64,000 bases of DNA from Anaerophaga thermohalophila str. Valhall (GTDB taxonomy: Bacteria > Bacteroidota > Bacteroidia > Bacteroidales > Marinilabiliaceae): contig NZ_AHZV01000364.1 of the NCBI RefSeq assembly GCF_000250735.1, positions 1 to 64,000 of the forward strand, given 5' to 3'. A model generated the notes under the pieces. It had not been told where the DNA came from and did not search any database. It was given only the letters and a program-made list of their open reading frames with translations. Shown one piece after another: positions 26,782 to 38,480 of this stretch (position 1 is the first letter of the stretch; each line of letters opens with the position of its first letter). The translations under genes were made by a program, and so were the position numbers.

Positions 26782-26827
26782 GACCAATTTAACCTGCTTC
26801 ATTCTTAAAGCAGGTTTAGATGTCTGG

Positions 26828-28159
26828 TTATTTCGCTTCAGCGGCCGGGCTATTAAAACCAACCTTATCCATAAACCATTCAAGGTTCTGCGATTTGGGC
26901 CGTTCAATAGGCAGACCGTACAACCTGTCCCATATAAGCTGGGTGAGTACTCCCAATGCCCTGGAAACTCCAAAAAGCATTGTATACACAGGATACTCTG
27001 TAATACCATAGCTCGATAACAAACTTCCGGATATAGCATCGACATTAGGCCATGGATTTTTTACTTTCCCTGTCCGCCCCAAAATATCCGGAACAACCTC
27101 ATAAACCTGCTTGACCAGCTTAATCAAAGGTGCTTCGGGAATATACTTATTGGCAAAATCGAGCTGAACAGCAAAACGGGGATCGGTTTTACGCAAAACA
27201 GCGTGGCCATACCCGGGTATTACCCTGCCCGAATCAAGAGTTTTTTGGGCATACTCCCGAACCTGATCCGTTGTGGGGGCGTCAGTGCCCAACTCATCAA
27301 TCATCCGCTGGAGCCAGTGCATAACATTCTGGTTGGCCATACCGTGAAGCGGGCCTGCAAGACCGTTCATACCGGCAGAAAAGCTGTAATAAGGATTGGA
27401 TAGTGCCGAGCCCACCAGATGTGTGGTATGTGCCGAAACATTACCGCCTTCATGATCCGCATGGATTACCATATACAACCGCATCAGACGCTTTACCTCC
27501 TCGCTGTCGAACCCCATCATATGGGCAAGATTCCCTGCCCAGTCAATCGAAGGATCGATATCTATATACTGCTCATCGTGAAAAACCCGCCTGTAAATAT
27601 AGGCTGCAATCACCGGCAGGCGGCTGATCAAATCCATTACACCTTCATACATAGGGTCCCAGTAATCCTTTTTATCCATTCCTGCAAGATAGGCGCGCCT
27701 AAAGTGAGATTCGGTGCTCATAGCCAAAATAGCAGCATTAAACTGAATCATTGGATGAGCACTTTTGGGCAATGCATTAATGACATCAAATGCATGCGGC
27801 GGTATGTTTTGAGCTCTTTGGGCCCAGGATTCACTAAGAAACTTCACATCATCATCTGTGGGAAGCTCTCCAAGCAACATCAGATAAAATAATCCTTCGG
27901 GTAATGGTTCTCCACCTTCATTGATTTTGGGAAGTTTTTCACGTAATTCGGGAATTGAATACCCTCTGAAACGGATTCCTTCGTCAGGATCGAGTTTTGA
28001 GGTACAGGTAAGTAATGAAACCACACCTTTCATCCCGGAAAACACTTGATCGAGGGTAACTTCCTGAATAACCTTGTCGCCATGTTCCTTCTGGATTTTT
28101 TTTACCAATTCGGCCTGAGGCCGTCCAATGGTGATGAGTTTTTCTTTAATATAATCCAT
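26828..28159 (-). CDS. gltA: Citrate synthase (eukaryotic/mitochondrial-like type)
   Basis: 443 aa. Condenses oxaloacetate and acetyl-CoA in the TCA cycle. Catalytic regions are present: HADHEGGNVSAHT, SAGMNGLAGPLHGMANQ and VIPGYGHAVLRKTDPR. The length and the GYSIPELREKLP start match the Si-type enzyme used in many Bacteroidota rather than the hexameric NADH-sensitive type. It is followed by two hairpins and lies downstream of eno on the same strand, with a terminator in between, so it is probably its own unit. Confidence 0.9.
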   Translation of the reverse strand: MDYIKEKLITIGRPQAELVKKIQKEHGDKVIQEVTLDQVFSGMKGVVSLLTCTSKLDPDEGIRFRGYSIPELREKLPKINEGGEPLPEGLFYLMLLGELPTDDDVKFLSESWAQRAQNIPPHAFDVINALPKSAHPMIQFNAAILAMSTESHFRRAYLAGMDKKDYWDPMYEGVMDLISRLPVIAAYIYRRVFHDEQYIDIDPSIDWAGNLAHMMGFDSEEVKRLMRLYMVIHADHEGGNVSAHTTHLVGSALSNPYYSFSAGMNGLAGPLHGMANQNVMHWLQRMIDELGTDAPTTDQVREYAQKTLDSGRVIPGYGHAVLRKTDPRFAVQLDFANKYIPEAPLIKLVKQVYEVVPDILGRTGKVKNPWPNVDAISGSLLSSYGITEYPVYTMLFGVSRALGVLTQLIWDRLYGLPIERPKSQNLEWFMDKVGFNSPAAEAK

Positions 28160-28280
28160 ATTCTAAAAAATTATAATTAGTTAAATTGGTTGATTCGGCA
28201 ATAAAGAAATAAGAAGTCAAAACCTGCTAATCAAACAAAAAAAAATTAAAATTGTTCTGCCTCCCCCGGGTGAGACAAAA

Positions 28281-28310
28281 AAGCCGGACAGGGAAATTCC
28301 GCTGTCCGGC
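28281..28310 (-). terminator. Rho-independent terminator after enolase
   Basis: GCCGGACAG / CTGTCCGGC stem around a 10-base loop; on the minus strand it is followed by TTTTTTGT. Confidence 0.85.
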
Positions 28311-28370
28311 CTCTTTGTGTTAGATGTGGGATAGTTATTAAAACTACCTTACAGATGTCAAACAAAAAAA

Positions 28371-29687
<1,317 letters not shown>

Positions 29688-29775
29688 TTATATCAGTTAA
29701 TTATCAATTTTCCGAATGAAATAGAATATCCGGTTTTTCCGGCATTCAAATATCATAACATCCTGGCAATTTGTC

Positions 29776-29808
29776 AAAAAAAAAGGATAAAGCTATAACC
29801 CTTTATCC
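29776..29808 (-). terminator. Rho-independent terminator ending the ribosomal cluster
   Basis: GGATAAAG / CTTTATCC stem with an 8-base loop; on the minus strand a run of nine T follows. It lies 43 bp beyond the rplQ stop. Confidence 0.9.
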
Positions 29809-29851
29809 CCTTTTTAAGAATTTTTAAATCAAAAAACCTTAAACCGGTTTA

Positions 29852-30496
29852 TTATTCTTTCTTTTCTTCTTGTTCGCTATCGGAAGCCTGCTCTTTCGAG
29901 GTTTCTGCAGATTCATTTTTTACCTCCTCAGTATTTTCCTCTGATGCTTTGGAAGATGAATTTTCTGCAGCAACTCCGGCAGAAGCAGTTTCAGTCGAAG
30001 TTTCAGAAGGTGTATCGGCAGATGAATCAACCTTAGTTTCAGCTACTGGCTGAGCACCTGACTTTTTAGCCCCACCACGACGACCTCTTCTGGTGCGTTT
30101 TTTCTCGGCACCATCGGATTTGGCCGACAACATGTTTTCGTTATAGTCAACAAGTTCTATATAACAAATTTCTGCAGCATCACCCTGGCGATTCCCAAGC
30201 TTCAGAATCCTTGTGTATCCACCGGGACGATTGGCCACCTTCTCTGATACATCACGAAACAATTCGGATACAGCTTCTTTGTTCTGCAAATGGCTGAATA
30301 CAACCCTGCGTGAATGGGTGTTGTCGGTTTTGGACTTATTGATCAGAGGCTCCACATACATGCGCAAGGCTTTTGCTTTGGCAACCGTAGTTTTTATTCT
30401 CTTATGAATGATAAGAGAACTCGCCATATTGGAGAGCATGGCCTTACGATGAGCACTCGTGCGGCTTAAGTGATTAAATTTCTTTCTATGTCTCAT
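29852..30496 (-). CDS. rplQ: Ribosomal protein bL17 with long acidic tail
   Basis: 214 aa. Residues 1-125 are the normal bL17 core ([38 protein letters not shown]). The last 85 residues form a basic patch ([11 protein letters not shown]) and then a low-complexity Ser/Glu/Thr/Ala-rich acidic tail that most bL17 proteins lack. It is the last gene of the alpha operon, 5 bp after rpoA, followed by a strong terminator. Confidence 0.95.
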   Translation of the reverse strand: MRHRKKFNHLSRTSAHRKAMLSNMASSLIIHKRIKTTVAKAKALRMYVEPLINKSKTDNTHSRRVVFSHLQNKEAVSELFRDVSEKVANRPGGYTRILKLGNRQGDAAEICYIELVDYNENMLSAKSDGAEKKRTRRGRRGGAKKSGAQPVAETKVDSSADTPSETSTETASAGVAAENSSSKASEENTEEVKNESAETSKEQASDSEQEEKKE

Positions 30497-30501
30497 TTCA
30501 A

Positions 30502-31494
30502 TTATTCCTTGTCTAATTTATACTTCGAAATATCCATACCGAAATTCAGACCCATGTTATCCAGAAGGTCATCCAGTTCGGTAAGCGACTTTTTCCCGAA
30601 ATTGCGGAATTTCAGCAAGTCGTTCCGGTTATATTGAACCAACTCACCAAGTGTTTCAACATCTGCAGCCTTAAGACAGTTAAGGGCACGTACAGAAAGA
30701 TCCAGATCCACAAGTTTGGTCTTCAGCATCTGACGCATATGAAGTACTTCCTCGTCGAACTCATCACCACTGGTCTTTTCTTCAGAATCCAAGGTAATTT
30801 TTTCGTCCGAGAACAACATAAAGTGCTGAATCAATATTTTGGAAGCTTCTTTCAGTGCATCCTTCGGATGGATAGATCCATCGGTCTGGATTTCCAGAAT
30901 TAGTTTTTCGTAGTCGGTTTTCTGCTCTACCCTGAAGTTCTCGACATCGTATTTCACATTACGTATTGGCGTATAGATAGAGTCAATGGCAATAGTACCA
31001 AGCTCCTGGTCGGCGTTCGCATTTTCGCTGGCCGGAACATACCCTCTTCCTTTGCCGATGGTAAGTGTCATTTGAATCTTAACATCAGGGTCCATGTGAG
31101 CAATCTCGAGTTCGGGATTAAGCACTTTAAACCCGTTAAGAAATTGCTCGAAATCACCAGCTTTCAGAACTTCCTTACCGGTTATATTAACGGTAATTTT
31201 TTCCTGATCGTGGTCTTCTACAGATTGCTTAAACCTGACCTGCTTAAGATTCAGAATAATTTCGGTAACATCATCCACAACCCCCGGAATGCTGGAGAAC
31301 TCATGGTCAACACCCTCAATCTTCACAGTTGTTATCGCATATCCCTCGAGTGAGGACAACAAGATTCTTCTTAAGGCATTTCCAATAGTAATACCATATC
31401 CCGGCTCAAGAGGACGAAATTCGAATCGCCCGAATTTATCGTCAGCCTCGAGCATAATGACTTTGTCAGGTTTTTGGAACGCTAATATTGCCAT
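30502..31494 (-). CDS. rpoA: RNA polymerase alpha subunit
   Basis: 330 aa. The N-terminal dimerisation and assembly domain contains [22 protein letters not shown]. The C-terminal domain for UP-element and activator contacts contains [16 protein letters not shown] and [15 protein letters not shown]. Standard position between rpsD and rplQ. Confidence 0.98.
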   Translation of the reverse strand: MAILAFQKPDKVIMLEADDKFGRFEFRPLEPGYGITIGNALRRILLSSLEGYAITTVKIEGVDHEFSSIPGVVDDVTEIILNLKQVRFKQSVEDHDQEKITVNITGKEVLKAGDFEQFLNGFKVLNPELEIAHMDPDVKIQMTLTIGKGRGYVPASENANADQELGTIAIDSIYTPIRNVKYDVENFRVEQKTDYEKLILEIQTDGSIHPKDALKEASKILIQHFMLFSDEKITLDSEEKTSGDEFDEEVLHMRQMLKTKLVDLDLSVRALNCLKAADVETLGELVQYNRNDLLKFRNFGKKSLTELDDLLDNMGLNFGMDISKYKLDKE

Positions 31495-31503
31495 AAGAAT
31501 ATA

Positions 31504-32109
31504 TTATTTAGAGTACAATTCAACGATCAACTGTTCTTTAATATTTTCGGGTATTTCAGACCTTTCAGGCACATTAAGAAATTTACCCTGCATGGAACTT
31601 TCGTCCCACTCCAGCCAGGAATATTTCTGAACACTTGAATTACTTAACGAAGTATTAATCACTTCGAGCGATTTTGATTTTTCACGAACTCCGACAATCT
31701 GGTCGGGTTTAAGTGTATAAGAAGGAATATTAACAACATTCCCGTCTACTGTGATATGGCGATGCAAGACCAACTGCCGTGCAGCAGCACGTGTAGGTGC
31801 TAACCCCATACGATAAACCACATTATCGAGTCGTGATTCAAGCAATCCGAGTAAAACTTCACCGGTAATTCCCTTTTTACTGGTAGCCTTTTTAAATAAA
31901 TTGCGGAACTGCTTTTCCAGCAAACCATAAGTATACTTAGCCTTTTGTTTTTCCTTCAGCTGTACACCATATTCGCTGGTTTTCCGGCGACGTGAATTTC
32001 CATGTTGTCCGGGAGGATAATTTTTCCTTTCGAAATACTTATCAGGTCCGTAAATGGACTCCCCAAATTTACGGGCGATTTTGGTTTTTGGACCAATATA
32101 TCTAGCCAT
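31504..32109 (-). CDS. rpsD: Ribosomal protein uS4
   Basis: 201 aa. Early-assembly 30S protein with an S4 RNA-binding domain ([20 protein letters not shown]). N-terminus [17 protein letters not shown] is of the zinc-less form. A 143-bp gap with direct AAATTTTTGATTT repeats separates it from rpsK. Confidence 0.97.
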   Translation of the reverse strand: MARYIGPKTKIARKFGESIYGPDKYFERKNYPPGQHGNSRRRKTSEYGVQLKEKQKAKYTYGLLEKQFRNLFKKATSKKGITGEVLLGLLESRLDNVVYRMGLAPTRAAARQLVLHRHITVDGNVVNIPSYTLKPDQIVGVREKSKSLEVINTSLSNSSVQKYSWLEWDESSMQGKFLNVPERSEIPENIKEQLIVELYSK

Positions 32110-32252
32110 TCTACTAAATTTTTGATTTTAAATTTTTGATTTCAAATGATGAATATGACAGCCGCAAGATTATAGAGAGGAGGTTAATAATATAACCCAC
32201 CATAATTCAAAACTCAAAATCAAAAACTTATGGTTAACAACTAGTTAAACAA

Positions 32253-32642
32253 TTAAACTCTTCTTCTTTTGGGAGGACGGCATCCGTTATGTGGAAGCGG
32301 AGTTACATCAACAATTTCTGTAACATCGATGCCACTGGAATGAATCGCACGAATAGCTGATTCACGACCATTACCGGGGCCTTTAACAAATACTTTAACT
32401 TTTCTCAGTCCAAGGTCGTGTGCCACTTTTGCACAATCGCTGGCGGCAATCTGTGCAGCATACGGTGTGTTCTTTTTAGAACCACGGAAACCCATTTTAC
32501 CGGCACTGGACCACGAAATCACCTGACCGTTGTTATTGGTCAGTGAGACAATGATATTGTTAAAGGAAGAATGAATGTGGGCCTGTCCCACGGCTTCCAC
32601 TTTAACAACTTTTTTTCTTTGACTTCCCGTCTTTTTTGCCAT
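32253..32642 (-). CDS. rpsK: Ribosomal protein uS11
   Basis: 129 aa. Platform protein of the 30S subunit. It ends [18 protein letters not shown], the conserved tail near the mRNA exit and anti-Shine-Dalgarno region. Confidence 0.97.
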   Translation of the reverse strand: MAKKTGSQRKKVVKVEAVGQAHIHSSFNNIIVSLTNNNGQVISWSSAGKMGFRGSKKNTPYAAQIAASDCAKVAHDLGLRKVKVFVKGPGNGRESAIRAIHSSGIDVTEIVDVTPLPHNGCRPPKRRRV

Positions 32643-32652
32643 AACTCACTAA

Positions 32653-33021
32653 TTATTTCTTCTTGTTAGCAACAGTTTTCTTCTTGCCTTTACGTGTACG
32701 GGCATTGTTTTTTGTCGACTGACCATTTACCGGAAGGCCGATACGGTGGCGAATACCACGGTAACATCCAATATCCATCAATCGTTTGATGTTAAGCTGA
32801 ACCTGAGACCTCAGTTCTCCTTCGGTAGTAACACTTGAACTAATAATCTCACGAATCTTTGTCAACTGTTCATCGGACCAGTCCTTGACTTTGGTATCAC
32901 GGCTAACACCGGCCTTATCAAGCACCTTTCCGGCAGTGCTCCGTCCGATACCATAAATGTAGGTCAGAGCAACTTCTCCTCTTTTATGGGTAGGAATATC
33001 TACACCTGCAATTCTTGCCAT
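32653..33021 (-). CDS. rpsM: Ribosomal protein uS13
   Basis: 122 aa. 30S head protein contacting the 50S subunit and P-site t[22 protein letters not shown] start and [16 protein letters not shown] motif; basic C-terminal tail. Confidence 0.97.
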   Translation of the reverse strand: MARIAGVDIPTHKRGEVALTYIYGIGRSTAGKVLDKAGVSRDTKVKDWSDEQLTKIREIISSSVTTEGELRSQVQLNIKRLMDIGCYRGIRHRIGLPVNGQSTKNNARTRKGKKKTVANKKK

Positions 33022-33032
33022 ATTCGAAAATT

Positions 33033-33149
33033 TTATCCTTGACGTTGTTTAAACTTCGGGTTTTTCTTATTAATCACATATAAGCGTCCCTTGCGCCGAA
33101 CTATTTTGCAGTCGGAGCTACGCTTCTTAACGGATGCTTTAACTTTCAT
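33033..33149 (-). CDS. rpmJ: Ribosomal protein bL36 (zinc-less form)
   Basis: 38 aa, from the ATG at 33149 to TAA at 33033-33035. [19 protein letters not shown] ... [11 protein letters not shown] is a full bL36. Only one Cys remains, so the zinc-ribbon ligands of the C+ form are absent. It sits between infA and rpsM, as expected. Confidence 0.95.
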   Translation of the reverse strand: MKVKASVKKRSSDCKIVRRKGRLYVINKKNPKFKQRQG

Positions 33150-33165
33150 GTCAATATTTCTTTGA

Positions 33166-33384
33166 TTATTTGTACCTGTAACTAATTCTCCCTTTGGTCA
33201 GGTCGTAAGGCGACATTTCCACCTTAACCCTGTCGCCCGGCAAAATTTTAATATAATGCATTCTCATTTTGCCGGATATATGGGCTGTAATGATATGCCC
33301 GTTTTCCAATTCCACGCGGAACATGGCATTGGACAGTGCTTCGATAATTGTACCGTCTTGTTCTATAGAAGCTTGTTTGGCCAT
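33166..33384 (-). CDS. infA: Translation initiation factor IF-1
   Basis: 72 aa OB-fold protein that blocks the A site during initiation. [19 protein letters not shown] start and [18 protein letters not shown] motif are typical. It lies between map and rpmJ. Confidence 0.97.
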   Translation of the reverse strand: MAKQASIEQDGTIIEALSNAMFRVELENGHIITAHISGKMRMHYIKILPGDRVKVEMSPYDLTKGRISYRYK

Positions 33385-33399
33385 AAGCTGTGTATCTTT

Positions 33400-34185
33400 T
33401 TATTTTTCAGACTGCAAATGTAATACTTCTTCTACAAATTTAAAACTGGATAATATATCAGCTTCATTTTTCCCTACTGCAACAGTATGCTCAAAATGAG
33501 CAGAAACCTTACGGTCTTTTGTACGAATAGTCCAACCATCGGCTTCCTGTACAATGTGTCTCTTGCCAAAATTGATCATTGGTTCAATGGCAATTACCAT
33601 TCCTTCTTTAAGTTTCACGCCATTGCCTCTTCGGCCGTAATTTGGAACCTCGGGCGATTCATGAAGGTTTTTACCGACACCGTGACCAACCATTTCTCTG
33701 ACAACAGAGAAACCGTATTTTTCGGCATACGACTGAACAGCATATCCAATATCACCTACTCTTTTCCCTTCTACTGCCTGTTCAATCCCTTTGTACAAAG
33801 ATGTTTTTGTTACATCAAGGAGCGTCCGGATTTCTTCATCAACATTGCCAACGCAAAAGGTATAGGCAGAATCTCCATAGAAACCGTTAAGTAAAACACC
33901 ACAATCAACAGAAACAATATCTCCATCCTTTAACGGTGTATCGTTCGGAATGCCATGAACAACCTGATCATTGACCGACGTACACAGAGAATTGGGAAAC
34001 CCCTGATAATTCAGAAAAGCAGGAACACCTCCATGATCTCTGATAAACTCTTCTGCAACTTTATCCAGCTTTAACGTGGTAACACCTGGTTCTATCATTC
34101 TGGCAATTTCGCCATGTGTTTTAGCTACCAGCATGTTACTTTCACGAAGCAACTCTATCTCTTCTTTCGTCTTCAAATAGATCAT
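33400..34185 (-). CDS. map: Methionine aminopeptidase type I
   Basis: 261 aa. Removes the initiator Met from new proteins. The five metal ligands are visible: Asp in SVDCGV, Asp in GDSAYT, His in GHGVGKNLHE, Glu in AIEPM and Glu in FEHTVAV. It directly follows secY; adenylate kinase, common at this place in other phyla, is absent. Confidence 0.96.
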   Translation of the reverse strand: MIYLKTKEEIELLRESNMLVAKTHGEIARMIEPGVTTLKLDKVAEEFIRDHGGVPAFLNYQGFPNSLCTSVNDQVVHGIPNDTPLKDGDIVSVDCGVLLNGFYGDSAYTFCVGNVDEEIRTLLDVTKTSLYKGIEQAVEGKRVGDIGYAVQSYAEKYGFSVVREMVGHGVGKNLHESPEVPNYGRRGNGVKLKEGMVIAIEPMINFGKRHIVQEADGWTIRTKDRKVSAHFEHTVAVGKNEADILSSFKFVEEVLHLQSEK

Positions 34186-34206
34186 TCCAAATAACCAACC
34201 CTTCTG

Positions 34207-35544
34207 TTAATACATTGCAGCACCTCCGCCGGTACGTCCTTTAATTCTTCCCGATTTCATTAATCCATCATAATGTCTCATCAGCAAATGGCTTTCAATT
34301 TGCTGAAGTGTATCTAAAACCACACCAACGAGAATCAGGAGTGATGTACCTCCATAAAACTGCGCAAATGTCTGATCTACACCTGCCAACATAGCAAAAG
34401 CAGGAAGAATAGCTACAATGGCCAGAAAAATTGACCCTGGCAGTGTAATTTTTGACATCACCGAATCAAGAAATTCCATTGTTTTTTTCCCCGGTTTCAC
34501 TCCCGGTATAAATCCGCCGTTACGTTTCATATCCTCAGCCATTTGCTGCGGATTAATTGTTATAGCGGTATAGAAATAAGTAAAAAGGATAATCAATAAA
34601 GCAAACGTGAAATTGTACCAAAACCCGGTGAAATCGGCAAAGGTAGCAGCAAAGCCGGTTGCAGCCTCACTTTCGGCAAAACCGGCTATGGTAATAGGGA
34701 TAAACATAATAGCCTGAGCAAAGATAATAGGCATTACTCCCGCTGCATTAACCTTGAGTGGAATATATTGTCTCACACCACCATATTGTTTATTGCCAAC
34801 AATCCGTTTAGCATACTGAACCGGCACACGCCGGGTTCCCTGTACCAAAAGTATAGTGCCTGCAAAAACAAAGAACAAAACGACCAACTCAATAAGCAAC
34901 ATTACAAGACCTCCGCCTTCTTCAAGACGTGAAACGAATTCGGCAATTACAGCAAAAGGCAAACGGGCTATAATACCAATCATAATAATCAGTGAAATAC
35001 CGTTACCAATACCCTTATCTGTAATTCGCTCTCCCAGCCACATAACAAACATTGAACCGGCTGTGAGAATAATAGTAGAAGTTACTGTAAAGCCCCATCC
35101 TGAGGTGGCAAAAGCTGTATCGGGCAATTGTGCATGCAGGTTGGCAATATAACCGGGCGCCTGGAACAATAGTATAATAACCGTCAGATAGCGGGTTATC
35201 TGATTGATCCTGCGACGTCCGCTCTCACCTTCCCGCTGCAAGCGTTGAAAATATGGTATAGCAATTCCCAGCAACTGAACAACAATAGAGGCAGAGATAT
35301 AAGGCATAATCCCCAACGCAAAAATCGAAGCATTGGAAAATGCACCTCCGGAAAACATGTTCAATAGTCCGAGAACACCACTGCTGGTTTGGGCCTCCAG
35401 ATTGGCCAATTGATTTGGATCAATACCCGGAATAACAACAAACGACCCCAAACGGTAGATAAGAATAAAACCAAGTGTGGTCAAAATACGGGACTTTAAG
35501 TCCTCTATCTTCCAGATATTTCGGATGGTTTCTAAAAACTTCAT
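34207..35544 (-). CDS. secY: Protein translocase subunit SecY
   Basis: 445 aa, ten membrane helices. Forms the SecYEG protein-conducting channel. Conserved FSGGAFSNASIFALGIMPYI and YVPLKVNAAGVMP-like (YIPLKVNAAGVMPIIF) segments are seen. It lies downstream of rplO, with a hairpin in the 73-bp gap. Confidence 0.97.
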   Translation of the reverse strand: MKFLETIRNIWKIEDLKSRILTTLGFILIYRLGSFVVIPGIDPNQLANLEAQTSSGVLGLLNMFSGGAFSNASIFALGIMPYISASIVVQLLGIAIPYFQRLQREGESGRRRINQITRYLTVIILLFQAPGYIANLHAQLPDTAFATSGWGFTVTSTIILTAGSMFVMWLGERITDKGIGNGISLIIMIGIIARLPFAVIAEFVSRLEEGGGLVMLLIELVVLFFVFAGTILLVQGTRRVPVQYAKRIVGNKQYGGVRQYIPLKVNAAGVMPIIFAQAIMFIPITIAGFAESEAATGFAATFADFTGFWYNFTFALLIILFTYFYTAITINPQQMAEDMKRNGGFIPGVKPGKKTMEFLDSVMSKITLPGSIFLAIVAILPAFAMLAGVDQTFAQFYGGTSLLILVGVVLDTLQQIESHLLMRHYDGLMKSGRIKGRTGGGAAMY

Positions 35545-35577
35545 GAGTATAATTTTCTATATTAACAGACAAACAAG

Positions 35578-35608
35578 GGCCCTCACGCATAAAAAACGAG
35601 TAAGGGCC
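35578..35608 (-). promoter_or_regulatory. Hairpin between rplO and secY
   Basis: GGCCCTTAC / GTGAGGGCC on the minus strand (one G-U pair) around a T-rich 13-base loop. No T tract follows. It is inside an otherwise tightly packed operon, so it may be an attenuator, RNA-processing site or mRNA stabiliser. Confidence 0.45.
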
Positions 35609-35617
35609 TGGCTCTGT

Positions 35618-36064
35618 CTATAATTCTTCGGCAGTTCCCTGAGCAGCTTCAATGGCTTCCTTAGCTTTCTTTGAAAAGGCATGTGCTTTAACATTCACCT
35701 TTGCTTTGAGTTCGCCATCACCTAAAACTTTTACCAGATCATGTTTACCAACAAGACCTGCGTTGTAAAGTACTTCAGGTGTAAAATCCGTTACATTCAG
35801 TTTATCAACAAGATATTGAATCGTACGTACATTAATAGATTTATACTCTTTACGGTTAATATTTTTAAACCCGTATTTCGGTACTCTTCTCTGCAAAGGC
35901 ATTTGGCCACCTTCGAAACCAAGTTTCTTGGAATATCCCGAACGTGATTTGGCCCCTTTATGACCACGGGTAGAGGTACCTCCCAGTCCGGAACCCGGCC
36001 CGCGTCCAAGGCGTCTCCTGTAGTGGGTGGAGCCTTTTGCTGGTTTAAGATTATGTAATTCCAT
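35618..36064 (-). CDS. rplO: Ribosomal protein uL15
   Basis: 148 aa. Late 50S assembly protein. MELHNLKPAKGSTHYRRRLG start and the RGHKGAKSRSGYSKKLGFEG extended region are characteristic. Confidence 0.97.
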   Translation of the reverse strand: MELHNLKPAKGSTHYRRRLGRGPGSGLGGTSTRGHKGAKSRSGYSKKLGFEGGQMPLQRRVPKYGFKNINRKEYKSINVRTIQYLVDKLNVTDFTPEVLYNAGLVGKHDLVKVLGDGELKAKVNVKAHAFSKKAKEAIEAAQGTAEEL

Positions 36065-36094
36065 GATTTATAGCGATAAAACGTTCAACCAAAA

Positions 36095-36271
36095 TTATCT
36101 TTCAACACTCACCAGGTGTTTTACTTTTTCTATCATCCCGAGGATATTAGGAGTGTCCTCATGTTCCACGGTACCGTTCAGTTTCTTCAGGCCAAGTGCA
36201 TCGAGTGTGCGTTTTTGCTGTTTGTTGCACCTGATGCGACTTTTAACCTGGGTCACTTTTATTTTAGCCAT
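36095..36271 (-). CDS. rpmD: Ribosomal protein uL30
   Basis: 58 aa, from ATG 36271 to TAA 36095-36097: MAKIKVTQVKSRIRC ... LGMIEKVKHLVSVER. Normal place between rpsE and rplO. Confidence 0.95.
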   Translation of the reverse strand: MAKIKVTQVKSRIRCNKQQKRTLDALGLKKLNGTVEHEDTPNILGMIEKVKHLVSVER

Positions 36272-36282
36272 TTTAAAGTATT

Positions 36283-36801
36283 TTATCCGTTAAAAACTTT
36301 ATCCAGGGTCACTCCGCGTTGTTGTGCAACAGTGCGGGCATCACGCATTTCACATAATGCGTTAATAGTAGCCTTCACGAGGTTGTGAGGGTTGGCCGAA
36401 CCTTGAGATTTAGCCAATACATCAGTAACACCTGCACTTTCAAGAACTGCACGCATAGCACCTCCGGCCACAAGACCGGTACCATGCGATGCAGGTTTCA
36501 TAAAAATTTGTGCACCACCATATTTTGTGACCTGCTCATGGGGAATGGTTCCGTTAAGAACCGGAACGCGCACTAGATTTTTCTTAGCCGCTTCCACGCC
36601 TTTGGCAATAGCGGTAGTAACCTCATTGGCTTTCCCGAGGCCCCAGCCTACGATACCATCTTCGTTACCAACCACGACAATAGCAGAAAAGCTGAATGTG
36701 CGTCCACCTTTCGTCACTTTGGTAACACGATTAATAGCTACCAGGCGGTCTTTAAGTTCGATATCGTTATTATTCCTAACTTTTTTAGTATTTCCAGCCA
36801 T
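36283..36801 (-). CDS. rpsE: Ribosomal protein uS5
   Basis: 172 aa. Fidelity protein with the RNA-binding S5 domain ([20 protein letters not shown]) and the C-terminal [16 protein letters not shown] motif. Confidence 0.97.
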   Translation of the reverse strand: MAGNTKKVRNNNDIELKDRLVAINRVTKVTKGGRTFSFSAIVVVGNEDGIVGWGLGKANEVTTAIAKGVEAAKKNLVRVPVLNGTIPHEQVTKYGGAQIFMKPASHGTGLVAGGAMRAVLESAGVTDVLAKSQGSANPHNLVKATINALCEMRDARTVAQQRGVTLDKVFNG

Positions 36802-36806
36802 AATGT

Positions 36807-37163
36807 TTAGAATTTAAGACCGGCCTCTCTTGCAGCATCGGCCAATTGTTTAACTCTACCATGATACAAATACCCGTTCCGGTCGAAAACAACATTTTCG
36901 ATTCCGGCTTTAAGGGCTCTTTCGGCAATCAATTTACCAACCATGGCAGCCTTTTCACTTTTATTTCCACTTTGTGAAGCAATATCCTTAACAAGGGAAG
37001 ATGCTGCCACCAGTGTATTCCCCGATTTGTCGTCAATCAGTTGAACAGAAATTTGTTTGTTGCTGCGGTAAACCGACATCCGGGGTTTTTCGGCGGTACC
37101 GGAAATATTTTTCCGAACACGCTTTTTGATTTTCAGTCTTCTATTTAGTTTTGAAAAAGCCAT
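36807..37163 (-). CDS. rplR: Ribosomal protein uL18
   Basis: 118 aa, 5S rRNA-binding protein. The core [18 protein letters not shown] and the ending [18 protein letters not shown] are diagnostic. Confidence 0.97.
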   Translation of the reverse strand: MAFSKLNRRLKIKKRVRKNISGTAEKPRMSVYRSNKQISVQLIDDKSGNTLVAASSLVKDIASQSGNKSEKAAMVGKLIAERALKAGIENVVFDRNGYLYHGRVKQLADAAREAGLKF

Positions 37164-37186
37164 ATCAAATAACTTATTTACTCAGA

Positions 37187-37738
37187 TTAAACCTTAGCAC
37201 TCTTACCAGCCTTGCGACGAATTTGTTCACCAAGATAGCGAACACCTTTTCCTTTGTAAGGTTCCGGTTTACGCAACGAACGTAATTTGGCACAAACCTG
37301 ACCCAGAAGCTGCTTATCAGCCGATTCAAGCGTAATCAGGGGATTACTTTTTCTGTCGGTTTTAGCTTCCACTTTAACTTCTTTGGGCAACTCAATATGA
37401 ATGGCGTGAGAATATCCCAACGAGAGTTCCAGAATTTGCCCGTTATTTTGTGCACGATAACCAACCCCCACAAGCTCAAGCTGTTTCTTGTATCCTTCAG
37501 ATACGCCAATAACCATGTTATTGATGAGGGAGCGGTACAATCCGTGCATGGCCTTGTGCTTTTTCTCGTCTGAGGGCCTTTTCACTTCTATATTTCCGTC
37601 ATTAACTTCAACGATCATATCGGGATTAATTTCCTGGTGAAGTTCTCCTTTCGGACCTTTAACGGTAACCACATTATCCTTGACCGTTACGTTAACACCG
37701 GAAGGTATGCTGATTGGTAAAATTCCTATCCTTGACAT
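37187..37738 (-). CDS. rplF: Ribosomal protein uL6
   Basis: 183 aa from MSRIGILPISIPSGV. The frame is open upstream to 37795, but those 19 codons lie in the rpsH-rplF gap and partly inside rpsH, so the ATG at 37738 is chosen. C-terminal motif EPYKGKGVRYLGEQIRRKAG is conserved. Confidence 0.96.
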   Translation of the reverse strand: MSRIGILPISIPSGVNVTVKDNVVTVKGPKGELHQEINPDMIVEVNDGNIEVKRPSDEKKHKAMHGLYRSLINNMVIGVSEGYKKQLELVGVGYRAQNNGQILELSLGYSHAIHIELPKEVKVEAKTDRKSNPLITLESADKQLLGQVCAKLRSLRKPEPYKGKGVRYLGEQIRRKAGKSAKV

Positions 37739-37754
37739 AACTAAAACCTCCTTT

Positions 37755-38150
37755 TTAATATACGTAACACAAAACTTCACCACCCACCTTTTCATTGCGG
37801 GCTTCTTTATCTGTCATAACCCCTTTACTGGTGGATATGATCGCAATACCCAGGCCATTGAGAACACGCGGTACCGAGCGATATCCGGTATATTTTCTCA
37901 AACCGGGTGTGGACACACGCATCAACTTTTTAATGGCCGGTTCTTTGGAAGCGGGATCGTACTTCAGGGCAATTTTAATGATACCCTGCTTACCGTCTTC
38001 CATGATCTTGTAGTTAAGGATATAACCTTTATCATACAATATTTTGGTCATTTCCTTTTTCAGGTTGGAGGCAGGTACCTCCACAACCCTGTGCCGTGCC
38101 ATGACGGCGTTCCTGATTCGTGTCAGGTAATCTGCAATTGGATCTGTCAT
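37755..38150 (-). CDS. rpsH: Ribosomal protein uS8
   Basis: 131 aa from [16 protein letters not shown]. The frame extends 12 codons further up, but the family start is this ATG at 38150. The ending [20 protein letters not shown] is conserved. uS8 can repress the spc operon translationally in other bacteria. Confidence 0.96.
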   Translation of the reverse strand: MTDPIADYLTRIRNAVMARHRVVEVPASNLKKEMTKILYDKGYILNYKIMEDGKQGIIKIALKYDPASKEPAIKKLMRVSTPGLRKYTGYRSVPRVLNGLGIAIISTSKGVMTDKEARNEKVGGEVLCYVY

Positions 38151-38205
38151 CTTCTTAAGTTTAAATTGATCCCGGAAGCGGGACAATATTTAACACTTAC
38201 TCTCC

Positions 38206-38475
38206 TTACCAACTGGCTTTTTTTACACCGGGGATTAATCCGGCAGAAGCCAGTTCACGAAAAGTAATCCTGCTAACACCAAACTGACGCATATATCCTT
38301 TAGGACGTCCGGTAATTTTGCACCGGTTATGTTGTCTGACCGGAGAACCATTACGAGGTAATTTTTGCAATGCCTCGTAATCGCCTTCTGCTTTCAGACG
38401 CGCCCTTTTCTCTGCGTATTTGGCAATAAGTTTTTCCCGCTTTCTGTCACGGGCTTTCATGGATTCTTTTGCCAT
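38206..38475 (-). CDS. rpsN: Ribosomal protein uS14 (zinc-less form)
   Basis: 89 aa, the long C- form without CxxC pairs. [16 protein letters not shown] start and [20 protein letters not shown] motif. Confidence 0.96.
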   Translation of the reverse strand: MAKESMKARDRKREKLIAKYAEKRARLKAEGDYEALQKLPRNGSPVRQHNRCKITGRPKGYMRQFGVSRITFRELASAGLIPGVKKASW

Positions 38476-38480
38476 ATTAA

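Noticed and set aside
37739-37795. N-terminal extension of uL6
   Set aside because: It would extend into rpsH; the family start at 37738 fits and the extra residues match nothing.
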